Source: an uncultured Lachnospiraceae bacterium (lineage in GTDB: Bacteria; Bacillota; Clostridia; Lachnospirales; Lachnospiraceae). From it: DNA of 64,000 nucleotides. This document shows, one piece after another, positions 44,388-53,339 of the stretch. Numbering within the stretch: position 1 is the first letter of the stretch; each line of letters begins with the position of its first letter. The notes beneath the pieces are model-generated. The model did no database searches. It was not told the DNA's origin and saw only the letters and a list, made by a program, of their open reading frames with translations. The stretch is taken from positions 45,184 to 109,183 of the forward strand of contig UQWA01000006.1 in assembly GCA_900544685.1 (NCBI GenBank). The letters are read 5' to 3'. The position numbers and the translations under genes are program-made.

Positions 44388-45770
44388 ATGAAAAAAGAAA
44401 ACGAAGTAAATATCCACAAACGTCAGTCGGTGGAAGAATGGGAAGAGGCGCAAAAAGAATTTGCCCGGCGTATGGAAGCTGTTGGACGGCATATTCTGTT
44501 TACCGCACGAAATGAACTATATCTGCATATGCGCTTTCTGGATGTGGCGCTGTCTTCTCTGGATTATGCTATGGACAGCACGGTAGGTACCATTGCCACA
44601 GACGGGAACGTGATCTATTATAATGCCAGATATCTTGGAAGCTATTACAAAGATGACCGAAAGCGTGTGAACCGTGCTTATCTGCATATGGTACTGCATT
44701 GTTTGTTCTGTCATGTATTTACACCACCTAAGGAAGAAGAGATTTACTGGAATCTGGCATGTGATATTGCCATGGAGTCAATTATTGACGGTATGCAGAT
44801 CCGTTGTGTCACGGTACCCATTTCCTGGTTGAGAGAGAGTACCTATAAGGAACTGCGAAAGAAACTGAAGGTGCTGACGGCAGAAGGCATCTATCATGTG
44901 CTGACTACAGAACTGCCTGGAGAGAAGAAACTGCAACAGTTGGTGCGGGAGTTTACTGTGGATGATCACCGTTACTGGGTGAATCATCAGGATCAGCAGC
45001 CAAAGACCGAACAGCAGCGGGACAAGTGGAAAGATATTAGCGAGAAAATGGAGACGGATCTGAATTCCTTTTCCAAAGAGGCAGTGGATGCAGAAGGGAA
45101 TCTGAGGGATCAGCTGAAGGTGGCAAACCGTGAAACCATCGATTACCGGACATTTCTGCGGAAATTTGCTGTGCTGCGGGAAGAGATGCAAATTGATCCG
45201 GACAATTTTGATTATATTTTTTATAGTTACGGCTTGTCCATGTATGGCAATATGCCACTGATCGAGCCACAGGAATCCAGAGAAGTGATGAAGGTGGAAG
45301 AGTTTGCCATTGTCATCGATACTTCCATGTCCTGTTCCGGGGATCTGGTAAAGGCATTTCTGGAAGAAACCTACAGCATTTTAAAAGAGCAGGAAAGCTT
45401 CTTCCGGAAGATTAATATCCACATTATTCAGTGCGATGAAAAAGTGCAGGCAGATGTGAAGATTACTTCAGAGGAAGAATTAAAAGAGTATATGGAACAT
45501 TTTGAAGTAGCAGGCGGTGGCGGAACCGATTTTCGACCGGCGTTTACTTACGTACAGGAATTATGCAGAAAAAAAGAGTTTGCCAATTTGAAGGGACTAT
45601 TGTATTTTACCGATGGATTCGGTATGTATCCGAGGCGAATGCCACCATTTCAGACGGCATTTATCTTTATGGATGAGGAGCAGTCGGAGACAGATGTGCC
45701 GCCGTGGGCAATGAAGATTGTGTTGGACCGAGATACACTGGAAAAAGCTGCCATGAAACAGAAGTCATAG
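44388..45770 (+). CDS. VWA-like metallopeptidase-domain protein (DUF2201)
   Basis: 460 aa. The N-terminal region (about 20-190) has a His-rich motif HMVLHCLFCHVF and NLACDIAMESIID, the putative metallopeptidase of DUF2201. The C-terminal part (about 315-450) is a von Willebrand A-like domain: VIDTSMSCSGDLVKAFL is a MIDAS-type motif (DxSxS), with GGGTDFRPAF and LLYFTDGFGMYP downstream. The adjoining MoxR ATPase is its usual partner. SD AAAGGAAAGCGG before ATG 44388; a longer frame to 44343 lies in the preceding gene. Confidence 0.85.
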   Translation: MKKENEVNIHKRQSVEEWEEAQKEFARRMEAVGRHILFTARNELYLHMRFLDVALSSLDYAMDSTVGTIATDGNVIYYNARYLGSYYKDDRKRVNRAYLHMVLHCLFCHVFTPPKEEEIYWNLACDIAMESIIDGMQIRCVTVPISWLRESTYKELRKKLKVLTAEGIYHVLTTELPGEKKLQQLVREFTVDDHRYWVNHQDQQPKTEQQRDKWKDISEKMETDLNSFSKEAVDAEGNLRDQLKVANRETIDYRTFLRKFAVLREEMQIDPDNFDYIFYSYGLSMYGNMPLIEPQESREVMKVEEFAIVIDTSMSCSGDLVKAFLEETYSILKEQESFFRKINIHIIQCDEKVQADVKITSEEELKEYMEHFEVAGGGGTDFRPAFTYVQELCRKKEFANLKGLLYFTDGFGMYPRRMPPFQTAFIFMDEEQSETDVPPWAMKIVLDRDTLEKAAMKQKS

Positions 45771-45782
45771 AGGAGTCAGATT

Positions 45783-47294
45783 ATGAATATTAAGAGAGCA
45801 AAAGAAGAGATCAAGCATTCTATTTGTGCTTATTTAAATAAAAATGAATATGGAGAATACCGTATACCGGCGATCCGTCAGAGACCGCTGCTGCTGATTG
45901 GTCCTCCTGGAATTGGAAAAACTCAGATCATGGAGCAGGTGGCACGGGAATGTAAAGTAGCTCTGGTATCTTATACTATCACGCACCATACCAGACAGAG
46001 TGCCGTGGGACTGCCATTTATCCGGGAAAAAGAATTTGGTGGAAAAACATATTCCGTGACAGAATATACCATGAGCGAGATTATCGCATCTGTGTATGAT
46101 AAGATTGAGCAGACCGGATTAAAAGAAGGAATTCTTTTTATCGATGAGATTAACTGTGTATCCGAGACACTGGCACCGACCATGCTGCAGTTTCTGCAGT
46201 GCAAGACCTTCGGCAATCAGAAGGTGCCGGAAGGCTGGGTGATTGTGGCAGCAGGAAATCCACCGGAATATAACCGTTCGGTACGGGAATTTGATGTGGT
46301 GACACTGGATCGTATTAAGAAAATCGATGTGGAAGCAGATTTTTCTGTCTGGAAGGAATATGCATATCAGGCGGGGATTCATCAGGCGGTGATCTCTTAT
46401 CTGGAATTGAAGAAAGAGAACTTCTATCGGGTGGAGACCACAGTAGACGGTAAGATGTTTGCCACTGCCCGTGGATGGGAGGATTTGTCCCAGATGATCA
46501 GTGTCTATGAAGATCTGGGACTCCCTATGGACAGAGAGGTGATCTATCAGTATATTCAGCACTGGAAGATTGCAAAAGATTTTGCCAATTATCTGGAGCT
46601 GTATTACAAGTACCAGAGGGACTATAAGGTAGAAGAGATCCTGCAGGGACATATCACCGAAGAAGCCTGCGATAAGATCCGCAGAGCTGCTTTTGATGAA
46701 AAGCTCAGCGTTATTGGCCTGCTGATCGCAAGACTCCACGAATACTTCCGAAAGTCCTCTGAGGTGGATGCGCTGGTGACAGAATTATATGAGAAAATGA
46801 AGCAGGTAAAGAGCCGGATGGAGACGGAGCAGGTATTCGGCATTTTGGAAGACCTGTGCCAGCAGTATGATTCAGAAACGGAGCAGCTGAAAAAGGCAGA
46901 ACAGCTGGATAAAGACAGCCTTCACAGGAGAATACAGATTCAGCAGAGACTGGAAACATACCGGGATGAAGTAAAGACTGCACACCGGGATGGCGAAGAT
47001 GCCTTTGTATGCATCAAAGAAAAATTCGTAGCAGAGACACAGCAGAGAGAACAGATCATCGAAGCTACCGATCAGATGCTGAATTACGCTTTCGATTTTA
47101 TGGAAAAAACCTTTGGAGACAGCCAGGAAATGGTTATTTTCCTGACCGAATTAAATACCGACTACTATGCAGTCTGGTACGTGGATCAGAACGGCTGCGA
47201 CCGCTACTATCAGTATAACAAAAGCCTGCTGTTCAGCGAACGCCAGAAGGGAATTATGCAGGAACTGAATGAGATCGAAGAGATGATAGAGTAA
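45783..47294 (+). CDS. MoxR-type AAA ATPase
   Basis: 503 aa. Walker A GPPGIGKTQIM (about 37-47), Walker B ILFIDEINC (about 117-125), sensor 1 VIVAAGNPPEYN. MoxR ATPases work with VWA proteins as chaperones or metal-insertion machines. The C-terminal 200 residues form a long coiled-coil and domain without a clear match, longer than the roughly 330 aa of simple MoxR proteins. Directly behind the VWA gene (12 bp, SD AGAGG). Probably one complex with it. The target is unknown. Confidence 0.88.
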   Translation: MNIKRAKEEIKHSICAYLNKNEYGEYRIPAIRQRPLLLIGPPGIGKTQIMEQVARECKVALVSYTITHHTRQSAVGLPFIREKEFGGKTYSVTEYTMSEIIASVYDKIEQTGLKEGILFIDEINCVSETLAPTMLQFLQCKTFGNQKVPEGWVIVAAGNPPEYNRSVREFDVVTLDRIKKIDVEADFSVWKEYAYQAGIHQAVISYLELKKENFYRVETTVDGKMFATARGWEDLSQMISVYEDLGLPMDREVIYQYIQHWKIAKDFANYLELYYKYQRDYKVEEILQGHITEEACDKIRRAAFDEKLSVIGLLIARLHEYFRKSSEVDALVTELYEKMKQVKSRMETEQVFGILEDLCQQYDSETEQLKKAEQLDKDSLHRRIQIQQRLETYRDEVKTAHRDGEDAFVCIKEKFVAETQQREQIIEATDQMLNYAFDFMEKTFGDSQEMVIFLTELNTDYYAVWYVDQNGCDRYYQYNKSLLFSERQKGIMQELNEIEEMIE

Positions 47295-47330
47295 ATACAG
47301 AAAGGCAACTGTCAGATAGAAATGAGAAAG

Positions 47331-47375
47331 AAAAGGTTCAGAATCCTGAGTTTTTCAGGAAACTGAACTTTTTTT
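47331..47375 (+). terminator. Terminator of the LRR-VWA-MoxR operon
   Basis: GTTCAG (47336-47341) pairs with CTGAAC (47363-47368), with CCTGA/TCAGG inside, followed by seven T. Confidence 0.82.
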
Positions 47376-47382
47376 ATTTTTC

Positions 47383-47412
47383 TGGTAACCTTTTGAAAAA
47401 AGATACGACTTA
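47383..47412 (+). promoter_or_regulatory. Candidate ECF-type promoter before the first sigma gene
   Basis: TGGTAACC (47383-47390), about 15 bp, CGACTTA (47406-47412), the AACC / CGxC pattern of many ECF sigma promoters. Fits autoregulation by the downstream sigma factor. Confidence 0.5.
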
Positions 47413-47480
47413 TAGAGTAGGAGATGATAAAATCAGATTACAAGAAATCATACTTGTAATCGGACAAACAGGAGGAAAAG

Positions 47481-48035
47481 GTGGAAGATACGCAAATCAT
47501 TGATTTATTTTGGAAAAGGGAAGAACGTGCAGTGACGGAACTAAGTAATAAGTATTCTGGATACTGTTATAAGATCGCATGGAATCTTCTGGAGAATCAC
47601 GAGGACTCAGAGGAATGCTTAAGCAGTACCTGGTATGCAGCATGGAAGACAATACCGCCTCACAGACCTTCGGTATTGTCTGCATTTGTAGGGAGAATTA
47701 CCAGAAGACAGGCGATCGATCTATTTCGAAAGAAACGGGCAGTGAGACGGCCGGATACGCACATAGCGGATCTGTGCGACGAGATGGAAGAATTAAATGG
47801 CGTTTATTCCGTGGAGGAAGAGATAGCCAGAAAAGAACTGATGCAGGTCATCGAACAGTTTTTGAAGAAATTGTCTGAGATGGACCGAGATATTTTTATC
47901 CGACGGTACTGGTATCTGGATCCGATCAGAGAAATTGCCAAAAGACATAAGGTTTCCGAAGGGTGCATCAAAACCAATCTGTGCAGAAACAGGAAGAAAC
48001 TGCAGCGTATCTTACAGAAGGAGGGGTTCCGATGA
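47481..48035 (+). CDS. ECF-type RNA polymerase sigma factor
   Basis: 184 aa. Sigma region 2 (about 8-75: ELSNKYSGYCYKIAWNLL then NHEDSEECLSSTWYAAWK) and region 4 (about 118-178: LSEMDRDIFIRRYWYL, IAKRHKVSEGCIKTNLCRNRKKL). The GTG start at 47481 follows GGAGG by five bases. No ATG fits. The stop overlaps the next start (ATGA), a classic sigma/anti-sigma coupling. Confidence 0.9.
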   Translation: MEDTQIIDLFWKREERAVTELSNKYSGYCYKIAWNLLENHEDSEECLSSTWYAAWKTIPPHRPSVLSAFVGRITRRQAIDLFRKKRAVRRPDTHIADLCDEMEELNGVYSVEEEIARKELMQVIEQFLKKLSEMDRDIFIRRYWYLDPIREIAKRHKVSEGCIKTNLCRNRKKLQRILQKEGFR

Positions 48036-49510
48036 AGAAAGAATTTAATTTTTCAGAAGAGTTTGGAAATATCAGCGATCAGATGATTGAGGAGGCTGGA
48101 AAAGAATGGCATCCGAGGAAATATCCAGTGTTGCAGTTCTATGGTCGAAAGATAGCCTGTGTGCTGCTTGTATTTATTCTGGGAATGGCTGCATTCAGAA
48201 GTCCGATTGTACAGGCAACGGTGGAAAAGATCACCAGCGAGATTGGAAGAATTATGGGATTCCAGAAAGATTTACTGAGCTATACGTCAGATATTCAGGA
48301 ACAGAGCCGGACGAAAAATGGGATTACCGTAACATTAAAAGAAGCCATTGCAGATGAGCGTATACTGATGGTGGAAGCTGATATTGTGATGCAGGATGGG
48401 ACACTGGCATCATGGATCAACAGTGAAAAGACGACTTTTGATGGAAAAGTTTTTCATCCGATTGAGGAAACTTACAGTACGGGTAAAAGTGGTAAGTTCA
48501 TCTATGTGGAAAGATATTCAGAAGATATATTGACAGATGAAACAGCTAAAGTCCATTTAATAGTAGAAGCCGGAAAAGATCCTGGGACAGGAGTAGGACT
48601 GGATGATGCAGGCAGTATAGCAGAATTTGCGTTTGATTTTATCGTAGATGCAAAAGCTCTGGAAGCAAAAACGAGGACACGGGAACTGGATATAGAGATT
48701 CCCATGCCGAAGTTCCCTTCTGGAAAAATGAGATTGCAGGAACTGACTATGAATGATCTCTATACTGTAATCAACGTCCCGCTGGCAGATGAGGAGCGAG
48801 ACTTGGAGTTTTGGATGGATTATGAGTATAAATTAAAGGGAAAGGATAACTTTGGAAACCCGGTATCTATGGAATTACAGACAAGATGGGATTCTGATGA
48901 TCTGGAATTTCGTTCTGATTTTGTAGGAGATTATGAATCAGGAGAGTCCATACCGGATGGTAAAATTCAGATGTCCCTGGCAGATAAAGATTGCAGTTAT
49001 CTGGAACTGCAGCTCTATGAACGGAAAATAGAGTATGAACAGGTCGATAGTCAGGAAGATGATGAATATGAGTGGGGAGAGAGGTTCATTCCACCCGCAG
49101 AAGAAAATTATGGCTGGAAAGAAGTGGGAGAACCGTTTCGCATTCAGATAGATCCGGTAGATACCAGTAAACCATTTCTGATCACTGCATCGTCAGAACT
49201 GGAAAATGACCGAAGAAAAATTCTTTCCATCGATGTAGATATGATGCCGGTGACAGATGAGAAATTCCAGAATCTTACCTTTGAAATTACTTTAGATGAA
49301 AACATCAGAAAGTATATTCCAGATGGAAATCTTGATTATAAAGTAGAGGAATTGGAAGATGCATCTGCGATCAGTCATGAGATTGAGATAGAATTGCCGG
49401 CAGATACACCAATGGAGGAACTTGATCAGGCGTTAAATCATATTACGGTAACTATGAAGTGGAAAGGTGGAGAACAGACCGAAGAGGTTGCATTGAAGAA
49501 AACTGAATAA
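48032..49510 (+). CDS. DUF4179-type anti-sigma/regulatory membrane protein
   Basis: 492 aa. A cytosolic N-terminus (about 1-44) could hold the sigma-binding part, one helix (about 45-63, IACVLLVFILGMAAF) follows, and a large outer region (about 64-492) contains the DUF4179 fold that begins FRSPIVQATVEKI. Overlap of 4 bp with the sigma gene implies the pair is an anti-sigma system, in line with DUF4179 neighbours in Firmicutes. The extracellular part is long, so it may also sense a signal. The wider frame from 47963 overlaps the sigma gene and is not used. Confidence 0.75.
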   Translation: MKKEFNFSEEFGNISDQMIEEAGKEWHPRKYPVLQFYGRKIACVLLVFILGMAAFRSPIVQATVEKITSEIGRIMGFQKDLLSYTSDIQEQSRTKNGITVTLKEAIADERILMVEADIVMQDGTLASWINSEKTTFDGKVFHPIEETYSTGKSGKFIYVERYSEDILTDETAKVHLIVEAGKDPGTGVGLDDAGSIAEFAFDFIVDAKALEAKTRTRELDIEIPMPKFPSGKMRLQELTMNDLYTVINVPLADEERDLEFWMDYEYKLKGKDNFGNPVSMELQTRWDSDDLEFRSDFVGDYESGESIPDGKIQMSLADKDCSYLELQLYERKIEYEQVDSQEDDEYEWGERFIPPAEENYGWKEVGEPFRIQIDPVDTSKPFLITASSELENDRRKILSIDVDMMPVTDEKFQNLTFEITLDENIRKYIPDGNLDYKVEELEDASAISHEIEIELPADTPMEELDQALNHITVTMKWKGGEQTEEVALKKTE

Positions 49511-49535
49511 TTCAGAGAGGAATGGAGAAGAGACT

Positions 49536-49871
49536 ATGAGAATAGAAGCTATATATCAACAAATAAAAGAAGGCTTTTCATTAAAAGTATATTTTATAAT
49601 CTGTGTAAGTCTGGCATTACTGTCGTTGTTTTTGCCAGTTTCAGCAGTAGCAGATGGAAGCAATTTGTATATGTATCGAATCGGAATAGGTGTGCCATGG
49701 GTGACGATTTATAAAAACACAGATCTTGGAATCAGCAATTTTATAGGTATTTTTAAAGCGTCTGGTTATAGAGGAATTGAATGGATGCCTCAGAATTTGA
49801 TGCTGTTCGTTGGAGTAGTATATATCATTTATATTTGTATTTTGGCACAGAAAAACAAAACAGAACGATAA
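49536..49871 (+). CDS. Small membrane protein of the first ECF locus
   Basis: 111 aa with two hydrophobic segments (about residues 18-38 and 85-104) and a mixed outer loop containing GVPWVTIY. I recognise no family. It lies 25 bp after the DUF4179 gene with SD AGAGGAATGGAG and seems part of the same transcript. No terminator was found behind it, so read-through to the second sigma locus is possible. Confidence 0.68.
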   Translation: MRIEAIYQQIKEGFSLKVYFIICVSLALLSLFLPVSAVADGSNLYMYRIGIGVPWVTIYKNTDLGISNFIGIFKASGYRGIEWMPQNLMLFVGVVYIIYICILAQKNKTER

Positions 49872-49883
49872 AAAGAAAAATAT

Positions 49884-49912
49884 TGTAACAAACTCCATCT
49901 TGGTGTGTTATA
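49884..49912 (+). promoter_or_regulatory. Candidate ECF-type promoter before the second sigma gene
   Basis: TGTAAC (49884-49889), 17 bp, GTTATA (49907-49912), a plausible ECF autoregulation site. Confidence 0.4.
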
Positions 49913-49948
49913 TCTATAGAAGAACCAAAAGAGGAGGGAGGAGTGCTT

Positions 49949-50440
49949 ATGGACAGTGAGATGCTGCGGCAGTTTTACGGACGCTATGCATCGGAGATCT
50001 ATCTGTATCTGTATTCTCTGTGTAAGAGCAGGGAGCTTGCAGAAGATCTGATGCAGGATGTATTCTTAAAAGCGCTTCTCTCTCTTTCAGATTCTCATAC
50101 CAACATACGGGCCTGGCTTTACAAAGTAGCCAGAAATACCTGCCTGAATGAATTGCGGAAACGGAACCGGGAGACAGAGCTGGATGAGCAACTGGCAATA
50201 TCGGAAGAGACCATTCTTGGAAATGTCATACAGAATGAGCAGAAAAAGCAACTGTATCAGGCAATGATGAAGCTGCCGGACAGACAGAGGGAGATACTGG
50301 AATTGTTTTATTTTTCAGAAATGAGTATCAAAGAGATTGCAGCAGTTCTGTCATTGACATCTGAAAATGTACGAGTGCTGGCATATCGGGCGAAAAAGCA
50401 GTTACGAAATGAGATGGAGGGTGATGGATATGAGCTATAG
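49949..50440 (+). CDS. Second ECF-type sigma factor
   Basis: 163 aa. Region 2: YLYSLCKSRELAEDLMQDVF (about 22-41); region 4: LPDRQREILELFYFSEMSIK then EIAAVLSLTSENVRVLAYRA. Closely follows the SigW-type pattern. GGAGGGAGGAG is the SD. GTG 49943 lies within reach, but ATG 49949 has better spacing. It overlaps the next gene by 11 bp. Confidence 0.9.
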   Translation: MDSEMLRQFYGRYASEIYLYLYSLCKSRELAEDLMQDVFLKALLSLSDSHTNIRAWLYKVARNTCLNELRKRNRETELDEQLAISEETILGNVIQNEQKKQLYQAMMKLPDRQREILELFYFSEMSIKEIAAVLSLTSENVRVLAYRAKKQLRNEMEGDGYEL

Positions 50441-51740
50441 AGAAAAGATAGAACGATATAAGAAGCATCAGCTGACGGAAGAAGAAACAAAAGAAGTGGA
50501 AGCAGAGATTGAAAAGACAGAAGCCATCAGTGATTATCTGGCAGATCGGCTGATGGACGATCTGGATGAGGAGTTTTTCGCGAAAGGTGGCGATGAACAG
50601 ACAGATGCAAAAGAAAAGATGGAGCAGAACACAGCTTCGGCAAAAGAGTTTGAATCCTATGTAAAAAAATCCATTCACAGAAGCTTTCGGAGAATGGGAA
50701 TGGTGGTAGGTGGAGCGGTGCTGGCAGTAGTTCTCTTTGTACAGTTTGGCATGTCACCGCTGATGTCTTCTCTTTACTATAATCCGACGAAAACTGATAT
50801 GGTAGAAACAAAATCTGGAGATATCACTTATGAGACTTCCTATTCTCAGATCGGTATGGATTTTCATGTGTATGCAGAGCTTGGACTTCCGTGCAAGGGA
50901 AGTGATAATTTTCAGGCATTTTCCAATGGATACGGAAATTATCAGATTCTGATCACGCCGTCCATCAGCTTTGGAACGAAGCGGGGAACTACTACAGCCG
51001 GACAGATTCGAAAGGGCAAATTAGAGCTGTATAATCCGGACTACCTTCAAGGACCACCAGTCAATTATTTTGTAGGATACGGTCTGGACCGGGATCGAGA
51101 TTTTGTATCCCAGATGAAAGAAAATGTGGTCGAAGAAGATGGAGAATTGACGATTTACAACCGGTGGTTTTACGGAACATTGGAGGACGGACAGGAGGCC
51201 ATTGCTGAGTTGGAGGATGATAATACCATGTATCAGGCTTGTGTATCCTTTGACCGGCCAAAGACATTTACAGAAGTAAATGAGATCCTGAATTCCCTGA
51301 AAGAACAGGATGTCTGGCCATCGCTTGCATGGATTGCTGTCTATGGCAGTGAGGACGGGGGAGTAACAGTTGGATATGACTATGATACACCGCAGTCCAT
51401 GACACCGGTATCATTGAACGAAAAATATCCGGAACTGAGCTTATATGAAAAAGAAGGATACGATGATGCGGACTATGAAAATGTAAAGAAAAAAATGCAG
51501 GATGAATCGGTGATGACTCAGCATCTGGCCAGCATGCTGCGGTATATGGGAGACCAGCACAAATTTGTCAATATGATGGAGGAATATACAAGTGGCATAT
51601 TTGACAAGAGTATAGCGGATTATATTGAGGAGAATGGCATCAGCTCTTATGGATTTTCCTGCATTGCAACAAAGGCAGATATGCAGAAAATGCTGGAGAT
51701 GGATGACATCATAGGAATCGTGCCAGAGAGTTGGAATTAA
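50430..51740 (+). CDS. Sigma factor regulator (Sigma_reg_N/C type anti-sigma)
   Basis: 436 aa. An N-terminal cytosolic helix-rich part (about 1-90), one helix (about 91-110, GGAVLAVVLFVQFGM), then a large outer domain with an aromatic and acidic pattern. This is like the Sigma_reg_N and Sigma_reg_C pair that follows ECF sigma genes in Firmicutes. It starts 11 bp inside the sigma gene with SD GGAGGG. The open frame extends upstream into the sigma gene and is a shadow. Likely senses envelope stress. Confidence 0.8.
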   Translation: MSYREKIERYKKHQLTEEETKEVEAEIEKTEAISDYLADRLMDDLDEEFFAKGGDEQTDAKEKMEQNTASAKEFESYVKKSIHRSFRRMGMVVGGAVLAVVLFVQFGMSPLMSSLYYNPTKTDMVETKSGDITYETSYSQIGMDFHVYAELGLPCKGSDNFQAFSNGYGNYQILITPSISFGTKRGTTTAGQIRKGKLELYNPDYLQGPPVNYFVGYGLDRDRDFVSQMKENVVEEDGELTIYNRWFYGTLEDGQEAIAELEDDNTMYQACVSFDRPKTFTEVNEILNSLKEQDVWPSLAWIAVYGSEDGGVTVGYDYDTPQSMTPVSLNEKYPELSLYEKEGYDDADYENVKKKMQDESVMTQHLASMLRYMGDQHKFVNMMEEYTSGIFDKSIADYIEENGISSYGFSCIATKADMQKMLEMDDIIGIVPESWN

Positions 51741-51774
51741 ACAGAAATCTGAAATTAAACAGAAAATATTTAAT

Positions 51775-51806
51775 AAAAAGCCGGGTGCATCTGATGGTGC
51801 ACCCGG
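51775..51806 (-). terminator. Terminator of pyk, shared with the convergent anti-sigma gene
   Basis: CCGGGTGCA (51781-51789) pairs with TGCACCCGG (51798-51806). On the minus strand it is followed by CTTTTT. Confidence 0.88.
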
Positions 51807-51818
51807 TAAAATTAGAAA

Positions 51819-53249
51819 TTAGTATTCTTCCCCAACTACATGTACGTTGATCAGATTGGTGGTTCCAGGGCGTCCAAGAGGAACACCTGCGGTGATAACT
51901 GCCACATCGCCTTCTTTTAACAGTCCGGCGCGGGCTGCTTCATCGATGGAGTGTTCAAACAGTTCGAAGGTATCCTGTTCTTCCTTGGTCTGGATAGGGA
52001 TCACGCCCCAGCACAGGCTTAACTGTCTGCATACATGTGGGTGAGTCGCACATCCGATAATTGGGCTGTCAGGACGGAATTTGGCAATCATCTGTGCAGT
52101 GCTTCCTGATTTTGTTACTGTTACGATAGCTGCTGCATTTAAGTCATGAGCTGTGGAGCAGGTAGCGTAGGAGATAGCTTCTGTCACGCTGTCATGGTTG
52201 GCTTCTGTAGAACGATGATTAAAACGGTTGACATAGTTGATAGAACTTTCCGTTCTTTCTGCAATACGAACCATGGTTTGCAGAGTCTCTACCGGATATT
52301 TACCGGCAGCAGTTTCGCCTGATAACATGATAGCACTGGTGCCGTCGTAGATAGCATTGGCAACGTCGGTGGTCTCTGCTCTGGTCGGACGCGGATTGTT
52401 GATCATAGAATCCAGCATCTGTGTAGCAGTGATTACGATTTTTCCTGCAAACATAGCTTTCTTGATCAGGCGTTTCTGAATGACAGGAAGATCTTCCAGA
52501 GGAATCTCCACACCCATATCTCCACGGGCAACCATGATACCGTCGGCAACCTTCAGGATCTCATCAATATTATCTACACCTTCTTTGTTTTCGATCTTGG
52601 CAATGATACGGATGGTATCACAGCCTTCTTCTTCCAGAATCTTGCGGATCTCCAGAATATCGTTGGCATTTCTGGTGAAAGATGCGGCAATAAAATCATA
52701 ACCCATTTTGATACCAAACAGGATATCGTCGTGATCCTTCGGACTGATAAACGGCATAGTCAGGGATACATTTGGAACATTAACACCTTTGTGGTTGGAT
52801 ACAGGTCCTGGATTTTCTACAGTACAGACAATATCGGTATCCGTAATCTCTTTTACAGTCAGTCCGATCAGACCGTCATCAATCAGGATGCTGTCACCTG
52901 GCTTCACATCGTGAAGAAGATTGGCGTAAGTAATGGCTACAGCAGTAGAGTCTCCTTCGATCTCACGTGTGGTAAGAGAGAAGGTCTGCCCCTTTTCCAA
53001 AACGACTTTTCCTTCTTTGAAATCTTTCAGACGGATCTCCGGTCCCTTGGTATCCAGAAGGGCTGCAATTGGTTTTTTTGCTTTATTTCTTGCACGTTTC
53101 AGTTCCAGAAAACGTTTTTTCTGTTCTTCATGATCTCCGTGGGAAAAGTTAAATCTTGCAACGTCTATACCAGAATCGATGAGGGCTTCCAGAACACCCG
53201 GTTTATCGGTAGACGGACCAAGAGTACAGATAATTTTTGTTTTTTTCAT
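51819..53249 (-). CDS. pyk: Pyruvate kinase
   Basis: Transfers phosphate from phosphoenolpyruvate to ADP in glycolysis. 476 aa, the normal short form without the C-terminal PEP-utiliser domain of Bacillus enzymes. KTKIICTLGPSTDKP is the N-terminal start, RFNFSHGDHE, DTKGPEIRL, and MVARGDMGVEIPLEDLPVIQ are diagnostic. The last gene of a minus-strand run that may include the HAD and PHP genes upstream. No separate promoter was found. SD GCGAGGATG. Confidence 0.95.
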   Translation of the reverse strand: MKKTKIICTLGPSTDKPGVLEALIDSGIDVARFNFSHGDHEEQKKRFLELKRARNKAKKPIAALLDTKGPEIRLKDFKEGKVVLEKGQTFSLTTREIEGDSTAVAITYANLLHDVKPGDSILIDDGLIGLTVKEITDTDIVCTVENPGPVSNHKGVNVPNVSLTMPFISPKDHDDILFGIKMGYDFIAASFTRNANDILEIRKILEEEGCDTIRIIAKIENKEGVDNIDEILKVADGIMVARGDMGVEIPLEDLPVIQKRLIKKAMFAGKIVITATQMLDSMINNPRPTRAETTDVANAIYDGTSAIMLSGETAAGKYPVETLQTMVRIAERTESSINYVNRFNHRSTEANHDSVTEAISYATCSTAHDLNAAAIVTVTKSGSTAQMIAKFRPDSPIIGCATHPHVCRQLSLCWGVIPIQTKEEQDTFELFEHSIDEAARAGLLKEGDVAVITAGVPLGRPGTTNLINVHVVGEEY

Positions 53250-53339
53250 AAATACATCCTCGCTTTCTTGTAAATGAAATAGATATTAATGGATAACAGA
53301 TGCTGTGCGGACTGCCTCATACTTCATACTCTTACAATC

